The notes: generated by a model from the sequence alone, not told the origin. A stretch of DNA of 64,000 nt from Nemorincola caseinilytica (GCF_039540515.1 NZ_BAABFA010000015.1:1-64000), one strand, 5' to 3'. Shown: positions 49,987 to 59,792, counted from the stretch's first letter. Numbers and translations: made by a program.

Positions 49987-51033
49987 ATGAATACAAAGAA
50001 TATCATAACCCGTTCGATCTTAACGACCGCTATCGCTGTAAGTGCGTCTGCTGTATCCGCGCAGGATATACATTTTACCCAGTTCGATATGGCACCGCTG
50101 GTGGTGAATCCCGCGTTCACAGGCATGTTCGATGGTACTGCCCGTGCGGGTGGTATCTACAGGAGCCAGTGGGGTAGTGTCACTGTTCCTTATGTGACCA
50201 TGGGCGCGCATGCAGATATGCCGCTGTATGCCGACCAGAGCGGAGGCTATATGGCTGCCGGTCTGCAGGTGTTCAACGACAAGGCGGGCGATGGTAATCT
50301 TCAGAATTTCACAGGTCTTCTTTCGCTTGCCTACCACAAGACCATGGGCGAAAGGAACGAGATAGCCGTAGGTATGCAGGGTGGCTATGCCCAGAAGAGC
50401 ATAGACCTGTCCAAGCTGTACTTCGGCGATGAGTTCATCAACGGTACGGCCAGTGGCGGTTCATCTGCAGAGTATGGCCTTGGCGTAGGCAACCAGGTGA
50501 GCTACTTCCTGATAAATGCAGGTGTTAGCTATGCTGGATCTAACAGCGACGGCTCGTTCGGCTATGTGATAGGCCTTGGCGCCAACAATATTAACCAACC
50601 CAACGACGCCCTGCTGAAGAAGCAGAACAGCGATGTGGGCCTGGATATGCGCTTCACCGGTCAGCTGGGTCTTACCGTAAAGACCAACGACAGGTTCAGC
50701 CTGCGCCCTGCGCTGCTGTTCCAGTCGCAGTCATCGGCCACAGAGGTGATAGGCGGTAATGAATTCATGTACTATGTAGGCAATGAGCCCGGTTACAACA
50801 ACTTCTCTACAGCAGTATTCCTGGGCGGCTGGTACCGCAGCGGCGATGCCGTGATGATAACAGGCGGTGTGGAGTTCAAGGGTGTACGCATAGGCCTTGG
50901 CTATGACTATAATATCTCCTCGCTCAACTCTGCCAGCAATGGCAATGGCGGCTTTGAAATAGCTCTGCGCTATATAGCGCCATACCCGCTGAAATTCGCG
51001 GGTAAGCGTGTGGTTCCTTGCCAGCGGTTCTGA
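49987..51033 (+). CDS. PorP/SprF-family type IX secretion outer membrane protein
   Basis: This 348-residue outer membrane beta-barrel has a signal peptide ending VSAQ, directly followed by DIHFTQFDMAPLVVNPAFTG, the PorP/SprF N-terminal signature. Further family segments are RSQWGSV, LSLAYHKTMGERNEIAVGMQGGYAQ and the closing GFEIALRYIAPYPLKF. SprF proteins help export partners with type B sorting domains. The gene lies 23 bases after such a partner. A terminator follows before the next gene. Confidence 0.93.
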   Translation: MNTKNIITRSILTTAIAVSASAVSAQDIHFTQFDMAPLVVNPAFTGMFDGTARAGGIYRSQWGSVTVPYVTMGAHADMPLYADQSGGYMAAGLQVFNDKAGDGNLQNFTGLLSLAYHKTMGERNEIAVGMQGGYAQKSIDLSKLYFGDEFINGTASGGSSAEYGLGVGNQVSYFLINAGVSYAGSNSDGSFGYVIGLGANNINQPNDALLKKQNSDVGLDMRFTGQLGLTVKTNDRFSLRPALLFQSQSSATEVIGGNEFMYYVGNEPGYNNFSTAVFLGGWYRSGDAVMITGGVEFKGVRIGLGYDYNISSLNSASNGNGGFEIALRYIAPYPLKFAGKRVVPCQRF

Positions 51034-51055
51034 TCAGGAAAATATTCTTATATTT

Positions 51056-51098
51056 GAAGGGCTAAAAAAAGTTTTTTTTAAAAGCCCTTCTTTTTTTT
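51056..51098 (+). terminator. Terminator between porP-like and OmpA-like genes
   Basis: GAAGGGCT and AGCCCTTC enclose an A/T-rich inner stem, followed by eight T. It should uncouple the downstream OmpA-like gene. Confidence 0.7.
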
Positions 51099-51142
51099 AA
51101 AACTGATTTATACTTTTATATCCATTAACAACGCTCACGCAC

Positions 51143-53404
51143 ATGAGAAAAAATTGGCTGTACCTGTTTTTAGTAACATTGATCGTTATTGCCCCGTTTC
51201 ATGCCGATGCCCAGAAAAATATGAAGGAAAAGTACCGTAATAAAGGTAATGACCCCCTTTCCAGTCTTTCTTACGGTAAAAAAATGAATTGGGCCGATCA
51301 ACTGTATCTTCACGGCAGCTACTTCAATGCGATAGATTACTACCAGCAGTTAAAGCAACAGGATGAGCGTAACCCATACATCACATGGCAGCTTGCAGAG
51401 TGTTACCGCGCTACCCGCGATTATGTACTTGCTGCACACTACTATACAGAAGTAAAGAACATGGGTAAGGGTCTGTACCCTTATGCTGCATACTATGCGG
51501 GCCTGATGTACAAGCAGCAGTGCGAGTACAAACTGGCCATAGAGTCGTTCAACGAGTTTCTGAACGATAACAAGAAGAACGCTGTGAAGAAGGCGCCGAA
51601 CCCAATAGCCTCGATAGAGAACAACCTGGACAGGACGCCCGACCCCAAGTATACCAAGATACTGAAGAAGCTGATAAAGAAAGAGATAGAAGGCTGCGAA
51701 ATGGCCATCAAATCTCTGAAAGACCCTCAGCCAGCTACCCTGATAAATGCCGGCCCGAATGTGAACAGCTCTTATACAGAACTGTCTCCGTATCCGCTTG
51801 GCGACTCGGCCCTGCTGTTCAGCACTCTGGGTCGCAATCAGGCCACCCGTAATACATTCATAGGTCGTAAGGATCTGATAGAAACAGATACATGGAGCGA
51901 GAGCCAGTACAAGGATAAATTCATGTACTCTCATAAGCAGGCCGGTTTCGTAGATTCTTTCCAGTGGCCACTGCCTTTCTGGGATGGTCACTTCAATGAT
52001 GATAATTTCCACACAGGTAACGGTTGCTGGTCGCCCGATGGTACAAGGTTCTATTTCTCTAAGTGCTATGTAGATGAGGCCGACTCAATGAAGACCAAGT
52101 GTAACATCTACTATTCTGTTTTCCAGGAAAGGGGATGGAGCAATCCGGTTCAGCCTGAGATAGGAGAGTTCGGTACCAATACTATGCCTTATGTGGCCAA
52201 GGTAGGTAAGAAAGAAGTACTGTTCTTCGCATCGAGCCGCAAGCTGCAGAGCAAGGGTGGATGGGATATATGGTACTCTATCATAGACCCGAGGGACCAG
52301 CGTTTCGGTCGTCCGCAGAACTGTGGTAAGGTGGTGAACACCAAGATGGACGAGCTGACGCCATACTACGATCCGCGCGAGGGTAAACTGTACTTCGCAT
52401 CGAGCGGTCAGGTATCTATGGGTGGTCTGGACGTATACAGCGCTACAGGTGGTCCTTCTCGTTACAGGGATCTTAAGAACCTCGGTTATCCTTATAATAC
52501 TTGCGCTGACGAGTTGTACTTCATCCTCGATCCCGTGGGCAAACCTGATGGCTACCTGGTATCGAACCGTATAGGTTCTTACGCACTGAAGAACCCTACC
52601 TGCTGTAACGACATCTGGCGTATACAGAGGGAGCCAAGGCTGGTAGTGATGGGTAAGGTAGTGGGCAAGAGGAGCGGAGACCTGATGACCGAGAGCGTAG
52701 TGAAGATGACAGACCAGAACGGTGATATGCGTACATACAATTCTGAAGATGGTAAGTTCCTCTTCAATATGTCGCGCACACACTCTTATGTGATCACTGC
52801 CGATAAGCCCGGTTACACTTCTTCGCGTGCTACGGTGAGCACTATGGAGATCAAGCGTTCCGATCCTGATGATACCGTTACCGTTACTATCTTCCTCGAT
52901 AGTATCAGGAACAGCTTCAGCGTGAGCAACATCTATTATGAATACGACAAGTCGACCCTGCGTCCAGAGTCTGTAGCATCGCTCGATTCTGTTGTACACT
53001 TCCTCGCCGATAACCCTTCTATATCTGTAGAGATCTATTCTTATACAGACTCTAAGGGTAAGGACGACTACAACCTGGCTCTGTCTCAGCGTCGTGCCCA
53101 GGCCGTGCTCGACTACTTGGAGAAGAACGGTATAGACCGTGGCAGGATGACCGCCAAGGGCTTTGGTAGCAAGAACGCTGTAGCGCCGAACTCTGTGAAT
53201 GGCAAGGATAACCCCGCAGGTCGTATGGCCAACCGCCGTACCGAGTTCCGCATAGTTACAGATGTGCCTACACGCCGCGTGATATACAACAGCGCACTGC
53301 CCGGTACTATGGACCAGCAGGACCGCAACCTGTCGGTAGAGCCGCAGGGCCTCGAAGACGAGCCTGCCAATGGCAAGCCCGGTGCTAATGATGATGACGA
53401 ATAA
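51143..53404 (+). CDS. PorE-like OmpA family lipo/peptidoglycan-binding protein with TPR and PD40 regions
   Basis: The protein has 753 residues. A signal peptide (1-23) is followed by a TPR-like region (about 50-190: YLHGSYFNAIDYYQQLKQQ, PYITWQLAECYRATRDYVLA), PD40 beta-propeller repeats (about 230-460), a carboxypeptidase-regulatory-like domain (about 500-590) and an OmpA domain (about 605-730, NIYYEYDKSTLRPESVASLD, SYTDSKGKDDYNLALSQRRAQ, NRRTEFRIV). The order matches PorE and relatives that anchor the T9SS to peptidoglycan. Codon choice suggests good expression. The acidic tail (DDDE) is unusual. Its own terminator follows. Confidence 0.88.
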   Translation: MRKNWLYLFLVTLIVIAPFHADAQKNMKEKYRNKGNDPLSSLSYGKKMNWADQLYLHGSYFNAIDYYQQLKQQDERNPYITWQLAECYRATRDYVLAAHYYTEVKNMGKGLYPYAAYYAGLMYKQQCEYKLAIESFNEFLNDNKKNAVKKAPNPIASIENNLDRTPDPKYTKILKKLIKKEIEGCEMAIKSLKDPQPATLINAGPNVNSSYTELSPYPLGDSALLFSTLGRNQATRNTFIGRKDLIETDTWSESQYKDKFMYSHKQAGFVDSFQWPLPFWDGHFNDDNFHTGNGCWSPDGTRFYFSKCYVDEADSMKTKCNIYYSVFQERGWSNPVQPEIGEFGTNTMPYVAKVGKKEVLFFASSRKLQSKGGWDIWYSIIDPRDQRFGRPQNCGKVVNTKMDELTPYYDPREGKLYFASSGQVSMGGLDVYSATGGPSRYRDLKNLGYPYNTCADELYFILDPVGKPDGYLVSNRIGSYALKNPTCCNDIWRIQREPRLVVMGKVVGKRSGDLMTESVVKMTDQNGDMRTYNSEDGKFLFNMSRTHSYVITADKPGYTSSRATVSTMEIKRSDPDDTVTVTIFLDSIRNSFSVSNIYYEYDKSTLRPESVASLDSVVHFLADNPSISVEIYSYTDSKGKDDYNLALSQRRAQAVLDYLEKNGIDRGRMTAKGFGSKNAVAPNSVNGKDNPAGRMANRRTEFRIVTDVPTRRVIYNSALPGTMDQQDRNLSVEPQGLEDEPANGKPGANDDDE

Positions 53405-53430
53405 TTGTCTCACACAGACATAGAATATAG

Positions 53431-53459
53431 AAAGGCCGCACACACAGTGCGGCCTTTTT
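53431..53459 (+). terminator. Rho-independent terminator
   Basis: AAAGGCCGCAC and GTGCGGCCTTT form an 11-bp stem with a 5-base loop, followed by TT. Confidence 0.85.
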
Positions 53460-53594
53460 GTTTCCCATTAGAAAGGGGAGGTGTCCACTTTTTTTAGGGC
53501 TGTTTAAAAGATCATCGTTACCTGACAGGGGGAAGTGAAACGCCCGTACAGACTCGTTGTTTCGCGCACAAAAGCGTTGATAGGCGCATAAAAG

Positions 53595-53623
53595 AAATGG
53601 CCCACCGGGCAGGCGGGCCATTT
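53595..53623 (-). terminator. Terminator after the aconitase gene
   Basis: AAATGGCCC and GGGCCATTT form a stem with an inner CC/GG extension after one mismatch. On the minus strand TTTCTTTT follows. Confidence 0.75.
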
Positions 53624-53645
53624 ACTATGTTATTGTTTTCGGATC

Positions 53646-55910
53646 TTACTTGGCGAATTCCGCCCTTATCACGTTCAGTGCGCCACCGGCCCTGAACCAC
53701 TCTATCTGCTGTTCGTTGTAGGTATGGTTCACGATCATCTCGTCGGTAGTGCCGTCGGCATGGTTCAGTACTACAGTAAGCTGTACACCGGGTGCGAAGG
53801 TGGTAAGGCCTATCACATCTATGGTGTCGTCTTCCTGTATCTTGTCATAGTCGGCCTTGTCGTTGAAGGTGATGGCAAGCATGCCCTGCTTTTTCAGGTT
53901 GGTCTCGTGTATACGGGCAAAGCTCTTTACCAGTATCACGTTCACACCCAGGTGGCGTGGTTCCATGGCTGCGTGCTCGCGGCTGCTGCCCTCGCCATAG
54001 TTCTCGTCGCCTACCACTATGCTGCCTATACCTGCGGCCTTGTATGCGCGCTGCACCTTTGGTACCTCGTCATATGCACCTGTAAGCTGGTTCTTTACCT
54101 TGTTGGTGTCCATATTGAAAGCGTTCACGGCGCCTATCAGCATGTTGTTCGATATATTATCGAGGTGGCCACGGTATTTCAGCCATGGACCGGCCATAGA
54201 TATGTGGTCGGTAGTACACTTGCCGAATGCTTTTATCAGCAGCCTCAGGCCATGGTAGTTCAGTCCGTTCCATGCTGCGAATGGTTCCAGCAGTTGCAGG
54301 CGGTCGCTGGTGGGGCTTACTATCACCTGTACATTTGAGCCATCGGCGGCAGGAGCATCATAACCCGGATCTTCTACATCAAAGCCGCGTGGAGGCATTT
54401 CGTAGCCCTTGGGCTCGTCCAGCATCACTTCTTCGCCCTTGTCGTTCATCAGCTTATCTTTCAGCGGGTTGAAGGACAGGCTGCCCGATATGGCGAATGC
54501 CGTAACTATCTCCGGCGATGCCACGAAAGCATGCGTAGAAGAAAGTCCGTCATTACGTTTTGCGAAGTTGCGGTTGAAGGAAGTAACTATGGTGTTCTTC
54601 TTGGCAGGGTCGTTCACATGGCGCGCCCACTGGCCTATGCAGGGACCGCAGGCGTTGGCCAGTACCACACCGCCCATTTTATCGAACGTGCCCAGGAAAC
54701 CGTCGCGCTCTATGGTGTAACGTACCATTTCCGAACCGGGTGTGATGGTATATTCGCTCTTTGCCTTCAGGCCTTTGCTCATAGCGTTCTCTGCTATATA
54801 TGCCGCGCGCGATATATCTTCGTAAGAAGAGTTGGTGCAAGAGCCTATCAGGGCCACTTCCACTGCATCGGGCCAGCCGTTCTCCCTTACTGCATCGGCC
54901 ATCTTGCTGATGGGCGTTGCCAGGTCTGGGGTGAAAGGTCCGTTCACATATGGTTCCAGCTCGTCCAGGTTTATCTCTATCAGCTGGTCGTAGTATGCAC
55001 TTGGGTTGTCGTAAACTTCCTGGTCGGGGCGCAGGTCGGCTATCACGGCATTTGCCAGTTCGGCCACATCGGCACGGTTGGTGCCGCGCAGGTAGTCGGC
55101 CATTTTCTCGTCGTAGGCGAACATAGAGCATGTAGCGCCTATCTCGGCGCCCATGTTGCATATAGTGGCCTTGCCGGTACAGCTAAGGCTGTCGGCGCCA
55201 TCGCCAAAGTATTCTACTATAGCGCCTGTACCACCTTTTACGGTCAGTATACCGGCTACGCGCAGTATTATGTCTTTGGCCGATGTCCAGCCGCTCATTT
55301 TGCCGGTCAGCTTCACGCCTATCAGTTTGGGCATTTTCAGCTCCCATGGCAGACCCGCCATTACGTCTACGGCATCAGCGCCGCCTACGCCTATGGCTAT
55401 CATGCCCAGGCCGCCGGCATTGGGGGTGTGGCTGTCGGTACCTATCATCATACCACCGGGGAAGGCGTAGTTCTCCAGCACTACCTGGTGTATGATGCCC
55501 GCACCTGCGCGCCAGAAACCGATACCATACTTGTTGGATATGGAAGCGAGGAAGTCGTACACTTCCTTGTTCACATCTACGGCGGTGGCCAGGTCGGCAG
55601 CAGCGCCTACTTTGGCCTGTATCAGGTGATCGCAATGCACCGTACTGGGCACTGCTACCTTTGCACGGCCGCAAGTGCTGAACTGCAGCAGCGCCATCTG
55701 TGCCGTAGCATCCTGCATGGCCACGCGGTCGGGGGCGAAGTTCACATAGTCCTTACCCCTTACATAGGCCGCATTAGCGGGCTCGTATGAGTGAGAGTAC
55801 AATACTTTTTCTGCCAGTGTGAGCGGGCGGCCCAGTATCGCCCGGGCGGCTGCTACTTTTCCGGGTAGTTCCTTGTATACTTTCCGGATGAGTTCAATGT
55901 CGAATGCCAT
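53646..55910 (-). CDS. Aconitate hydratase
   Basis: This 754-residue [4Fe-4S] enzyme isomerises citrate to isocitrate in the TCA cycle. The cluster cysteines are seen in GSCTNSSYEDISRAA and NACGPCIGQWAR. Substrate-binding segments include STVHCDHLIQAK, GTDSHTPNAGGLGMIAIGVGG, SFNRNFAKRND and the C-terminal swivel domain GEGSSREHAAMEPRHLG. Size and motifs fit the mitochondrial-type group found in Bacteroidota. The frame continues 40 codons upstream, but ATG at 55910 starts the normal protein. Its upstream region shares a TAACTTCGCA motif with isocitrate dehydrogenase. Confidence 0.95.
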   Translation of the reverse strand: MAFDIELIRKVYKELPGKVAAARAILGRPLTLAEKVLYSHSYEPANAAYVRGKDYVNFAPDRVAMQDATAQMALLQFSTCGRAKVAVPSTVHCDHLIQAKVGAAADLATAVDVNKEVYDFLASISNKYGIGFWRAGAGIIHQVVLENYAFPGGMMIGTDSHTPNAGGLGMIAIGVGGADAVDVMAGLPWELKMPKLIGVKLTGKMSGWTSAKDIILRVAGILTVKGGTGAIVEYFGDGADSLSCTGKATICNMGAEIGATCSMFAYDEKMADYLRGTNRADVAELANAVIADLRPDQEVYDNPSAYYDQLIEINLDELEPYVNGPFTPDLATPISKMADAVRENGWPDAVEVALIGSCTNSSYEDISRAAYIAENAMSKGLKAKSEYTITPGSEMVRYTIERDGFLGTFDKMGGVVLANACGPCIGQWARHVNDPAKKNTIVTSFNRNFAKRNDGLSSTHAFVASPEIVTAFAISGSLSFNPLKDKLMNDKGEEVMLDEPKGYEMPPRGFDVEDPGYDAPAADGSNVQVIVSPTSDRLQLLEPFAAWNGLNYHGLRLLIKAFGKCTTDHISMAGPWLKYRGHLDNISNNMLIGAVNAFNMDTNKVKNQLTGAYDEVPKVQRAYKAAGIGSIVVGDENYGEGSSREHAAMEPRHLGVNVILVKSFARIHETNLKKQGMLAITFNDKADYDKIQEDDTIDVIGLTTFAPGVQLTVVLNHADGTTDEMIVNHTYNEQQIEWFRAGGALNVIRAEFAK

Positions 55911-55948
55911 GTGTTGGGAGCTTCTTTTAATAAGTCTTTTAGAGGTTG

Positions 55949-55956
55949 CGAAGTTA
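55949..55956 (-). promoter_or_regulatory. Putative -7-like box (TAACTTCG) for aconitase
   Basis: TAACTTCG differs from TAnnTTTG at one base and is followed by CAACC on the minus strand. The same 10 bases TAACTTCGCA occur upstream of isocitrate dehydrogenase. Confidence 0.3.
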
Positions 55957-56138
55957 CGGATCCTGTAATAAATATTAAAATTCGGGAATAATGACTTTTT
56001 GCCTGCAGAAAGATATATCATATTGAGCAAAAGGTAGTTCGAAAGATATACGGCCAGTAGCCGTTACTGCTTTTAGGGCATTTTGAAAATGTGGACCTAT
56101 TACCGGCCTCACGACCTACTTACAGATCATTTCCGTAT

Positions 56139-56146
56139 TATTTTTG
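56139..56146 (+). promoter_or_regulatory. Putative -7 box (TATTTTTG) abutting the deacetylase start
   Basis: TATTTTTG is followed by TGTACT and the ATG at 56153, again predicting a nearly leaderless mRNA. No -33 TTTG is visible. Confidence 0.4.
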
Positions 56147-56152
56147 TGTACT

Positions 56153-58051
56153 ATGTTACTGAGGACAAGGCGTGGACTATTGTTTTGCCTGCTGCTATTG
56201 GTGGGAAGTATCTACTTATGTAAGCGGCTGCTTACAAAGCCGGACAAGAACGAGTTCCATGTGCCGGAAAAGAACATGTTCGTTTTCCCTGGTCTGATGG
56301 GGCCATCATCACCATCGGTGCTGCCCGAGAGGCAAATGGCCTCGTGGGGAAAATACCATGTAGATAATAGAAGCGCATTGGCGGTATTGCTCACAGATAC
56401 GCTGTCGCACTGGATAGGCATAGCTCATGGCCTGAAGGGCATAGGCGTACCCTTCACCATAACGACAGATGTGGCAGAGGCCGTAAAGCACAAGGTGGTA
56501 CTGGTATATCCGCTCATATCGGGCAAGGTGCTGAACAGGGAGCAACTGCAAGCCATAGCAGCAATACCCAGGAATGGCGGAACACTTATAGCCACAAATG
56601 TGTATGGTGGGGGACTGAATGCGGTCTTTGGCTATGAAGAGATAGCAGAGTCGAACAACAGGAGCAGATTGAAGCTGCAGATGAACGACAAAATACCTCA
56701 GTTCAACGATATATTCTCTGATGTTATAGATGCCGAGATCATAGTGGCCGGAACTGCGAAAGAGGATGCCATAGCTACTATGGGATATACGAAGGCCGAA
56801 ACTCCATTGGTAGCATATGACGATGGTACTGCATGCATGACATATAGAGACTATGGTAGTGGCAAGGCCTATGCCTTAGGCCTGGATATAGGCAACTACT
56901 TCCGCAGGAATATGAACGGCAGAGGCTTTGACCCCAACAGGGCCTATGTGAACAACTATGAGGCAGGTGTGGACATTCTGTTGCGAATGCTGAAAGAGAT
57001 ATATACTACAGGCAACCCCGATGCGGTGACCATATGGCCGGTACCATTCAACAGGCCTTTCTCAATGATGATGACGCATGATGTCGATTATACAAAGTCG
57101 ATAGTGAATGCTGCCACCTATGCAGCTATGGAGAAACAATTCAGGATAAAGGCGACCTATTTCATACAGACCAAATACATCAAGGACTGGAACGATGATA
57201 TCTTTTTCAATGAAAACAATATAAAATATCTGCAGCAGATACATAGGGCAGGCATGGAAATAGCCAGCCATTCTGTTGCGCATTCCAAAGTATTCTCGAA
57301 ATTTCCGATGGGCACAGGAAATGAGTCTTATCCCGATTACAGACCTTTTGTTTTCGACCGGGAGCATACCTATAACGGAAGCATCTTAGGGGAACTAAGG
57401 GTAAGTAAATTCCTGTTGGAACGAAATACGGACAGTGGCATAGTACGATCGTTCAGGCCGGGACACCTGCAATATCCTTTTGGTATATCGCAGGCATTGA
57501 TGGCCACAGGTTATCGCAACAGCTCTTCTATCACTGCAGGTAATGCCCAGACCGCGCTTCCCTTTATGCTTACATACAACAGGGATCTTGAGACCGAGAC
57601 CGATATCGTAGAGTTCCCGGTAGCTGTGGAGGACGAACTGGGCCTGCCCATGCTGGAAAGGGTAGACAGCACATTTCTACTGGCAAAAAAACTATCGAAA
57701 TATGGTGGGGCGCTGAATATCCTGATACATACGGATATATGCGGGCAGAAAATGGAATACGAAAAGCGGGTACTGACCCAACTGAGGGACACGGCCTGGA
57801 CCACTACTATAGGCGAATACGGCAACTGGTGGCGGCAAAGGAACAAGATAAAGGTGAGCGTGGACCGTGTTGCCGGCCAGCCGGTAGTGAGTATCGATAA
57901 TGGTGGGGAAAAAGTACAGGGGATAACCATACATGTTCCCGCCGGCTGGCAATTGCACGACAATGCGGGCAATGTGCATCAAACAGCAAATGCGATCGTC
58001 ATCGATGAGTTGAGCAGCCCTATGATATTGAATTTCAGGGAGAAGAGATAA
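56153..58051 (+). CDS. Membrane-anchored polysaccharide deacetylase with N-terminal amidotransferase-like domain
   Basis: The protein has 632 residues. An N-terminal membrane anchor (about 6-22) is followed by a domain at about 70-240 (LAVLLTDTLSHWIGIAHGLK, VVLVYPLISGKVLNREQLQA, GGTLIATNVYGGGLNAVFG) that resembles class I glutamine-amidotransferase-like folds. A deacetylase domain then starts at MTHDVDY (Asp310 and Asp312), with the metal His pair in SHSVAHS (His373, His377). It resembles CE4 deacetylases acting on cell-envelope glycans. A small beta domain ends the chain. The catalytic Asp and His are present, so activity is plausible. Confidence 0.85.
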   Translation: MLLRTRRGLLFCLLLLVGSIYLCKRLLTKPDKNEFHVPEKNMFVFPGLMGPSSPSVLPERQMASWGKYHVDNRSALAVLLTDTLSHWIGIAHGLKGIGVPFTITTDVAEAVKHKVVLVYPLISGKVLNREQLQAIAAIPRNGGTLIATNVYGGGLNAVFGYEEIAESNNRSRLKLQMNDKIPQFNDIFSDVIDAEIIVAGTAKEDAIATMGYTKAETPLVAYDDGTACMTYRDYGSGKAYALGLDIGNYFRRNMNGRGFDPNRAYVNNYEAGVDILLRMLKEIYTTGNPDAVTIWPVPFNRPFSMMMTHDVDYTKSIVNAATYAAMEKQFRIKATYFIQTKYIKDWNDDIFFNENNIKYLQQIHRAGMEIASHSVAHSKVFSKFPMGTGNESYPDYRPFVFDREHTYNGSILGELRVSKFLLERNTDSGIVRSFRPGHLQYPFGISQALMATGYRNSSSITAGNAQTALPFMLTYNRDLETETDIVEFPVAVEDELGLPMLERVDSTFLLAKKLSKYGGALNILIHTDICGQKMEYEKRVLTQLRDTAWTTTIGEYGNWWRQRNKIKVSVDRVAGQPVVSIDNGGEKVQGITIHVPAGWQLHDNAGNVHQTANAIVIDELSSPMILNFREKR

Positions 58052-58167
58052 GGTGATGCTTCTGTACACAGGTGTGCTGCTGGTTATGGCCTTGTCAATA
58101 TGCCTCATATTTTTGTCAGCATAGCGGAAAATCATTTTTTTTGTGTCGGGATCATGTGAACACTACA

Positions 58168-58854
58168 ATGTCTAATACTATTAAGAAATATGCCATCATA
58201 GTAGCCGGTGGAAAGGGCGTAAGGATGGCCAGCTCGATACCTAAACAATTCATGCCGCTGATGGGTATACCGGTATTATGTCATTCTGTACTGGCATTCT
58301 CTCATGCCTTTCCCGATATCCGCATCATTCTCGTTACCCCGGCCGACCAGGTGAACGGTGTACACACCATACTGAAGTCGTATATAGGCGACCGGCAGGT
58401 GACCTGTGTGGCCGGTGGAGAAACAAGATTCCATAGTGTGCAGAGCGGCCTGAAGGCCATAAAGAACGATGGTGTGGTGTTCGTACACGATGGTGTGCGC
58501 CCGCTGGTATCGCAAGAGCTGATATACAGGTGCTACGAAAGCGCCCTGGACCACGGCAGCGCCATACCCGTAATGCCCGTAACAGATAGTATGCGGCTGG
58601 TAGACGAGGATGGCGACTCGCACCCCGTGAACCGCGATAACCTGCGCATAGTGCAAACGCCGCAGACCTTTATGAGCCACCTGATATTACCTGCCTTCGA
58701 CCGTCCGTACGACCCTGCCTTTACCGATGAGGCTACCGTGGTAGAGGCTCATGGGCATAGAGTACGACTGGTAGCCGGCGACAGGGACAATATAAAGATC
58801 ACCACACCGGGCGATATGGTGATAGCCGAAACATTGCTAAAGACCAGCTCCTGA
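58168..58854 (+). CDS. ispD: 2-C-methyl-D-erythritol 4-phosphate cytidylyltransferase
   Basis: This 228-residue enzyme attaches CTP to MEP in the non-mevalonate isoprenoid pathway. It has the IVAGGKGVRM glycine-rich nucleotide loop, PKQFMPLMG, VHDGVRPLVS, PVTDSMRLVD and TDEATVVEA. ATG at 58168 gives the canonical N-terminus; the longer frame to 58072 is rejected. The stop shares one base with the following gene start (TGATG), indicating coupling. IspF is not fused or adjacent. Confidence 0.94.
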   Translation: MSNTIKKYAIIVAGGKGVRMASSIPKQFMPLMGIPVLCHSVLAFSHAFPDIRIILVTPADQVNGVHTILKSYIGDRQVTCVAGGETRFHSVQSGLKAIKNDGVVFVHDGVRPLVSQELIYRCYESALDHGSAIPVMPVTDSMRLVDEDGDSHPVNRDNLRIVQTPQTFMSHLILPAFDRPYDPAFTDEATVVEAHGHRVRLVAGDRDNIKITTPGDMVIAETLLKTSS

Positions 58855-59792
58855 TGCTGCGCCGGGCACACTATATGATATGCCTGTGTATGATGCTGGC
58901 ATGGGCTCGCCCGGGAAGTGTGTATGCGCAGGCCCAGCCCGTGCCCGACTCGTTAAGTGTGTTCAGCCAGCCTATTTCGCTCGATCCTGTGATGATAAAA
59001 AGTTCGTTCGATGTGAATGCCTTCATTCGCCGCGTAAAGAACGACACTACTTTTTACAAGGCCTTTCGCAGCATGCACCTGGTACCGTATACCTCTGTGA
59101 ACGATATAGCGGTGTACGACAAGAAAGGGCGCGTAACGGCATCGCAGCACAGCAAGGCCCGGCAGGATATAGAGAACAACTGCCGCACCATGACGTTTAC
59201 CGAGCAGCGTACCACGGGCGACTATTACAAAAAGAACGGCGAGAACAATTACTATACCACCGCCCTGTTCGACTACCTGTTCGTGACCAAAGGCAAGGTG
59301 TGCAACGAGGACGATATAGTGGCGGGCAAGATGCATGCCTATGGCGAGGGTCGGATGGAGAAAAGCAAATACGAGCTGAAGCAACTTATCTTCAACCCCG
59401 GCAGCAAAGTAGCCGGCATACCCTTTATGGCCGACAGGGCATCGATATTCGACGAGGATGAGGCGCGGAAATACGATTTCAAAATATCGCAGGTGGCACT
59501 GGATGGGGTGGACTGCTATATGTTCCGTATAACGCCGAAGAAGGGCTATGAACGTAAGGTGATATACAACGAGCTTACCACCTGGTTCCGCCGGAGCGAC
59601 CACACCATACTGGCGCGCGACCATTCGCTTTCCTACAGCACATTGGTATACGACTTCGATGTAACGATGAAGGTGCGTACCGTGCAGATAGGCGAAAAAA
59701 TATATCCCTCCTATATCTCTTACAACGGAGATTGGCATATATTCACCAAAAAAAGAGAAAGGGTAAAGTTCACGGTAGGCATCAGCTACTAG
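58854..59792 (+). CDS. Exported protein of unknown function
   Basis: The protein has 312 residues. A signal peptide (about 1-25, ending VYAQ) is followed by a beta-rich domain with RRVKNDTTFYKAFRSMHLVP, a conserved-looking YTTALFDYLFVTKGK and C-terminal strands such as GEKIYPSYISYNGDWHIF. The single-base overlap with ispD suggests coupled expression, although one acts in cytosolic isoprenoid synthesis and the other in the envelope. The function is not recognised. Confidence 0.75.
   Translation: MLRRAHYMICLCMMLAWARPGSVYAQAQPVPDSLSVFSQPISLDPVMIKSSFDVNAFIRRVKNDTTFYKAFRSMHLVPYTSVNDIAVYDKKGRVTASQHSKARQDIENNCRTMTFTEQRTTGDYYKKNGENNYYTTALFDYLFVTKGKVCNEDDIVAGKMHAYGEGRMEKSKYELKQLIFNPGSKVAGIPFMADRASIFDEDEARKYDFKISQVALDGVDCYMFRITPKKGYERKVIYNELTTWFRRSDHTILARDHSLSYSTLVYDFDVTMKVRTVQIGEKIYPSYISYNGDWHIFTKKRERVKFTVGISY

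Noticed and set aside
52085..53443. Long open frame (452 residues) antisense to the OmpA-like gene
   Set aside because: The composition is that of a shadow frame, and the opposite strand carries clear TPR, PD40 and OmpA domains.
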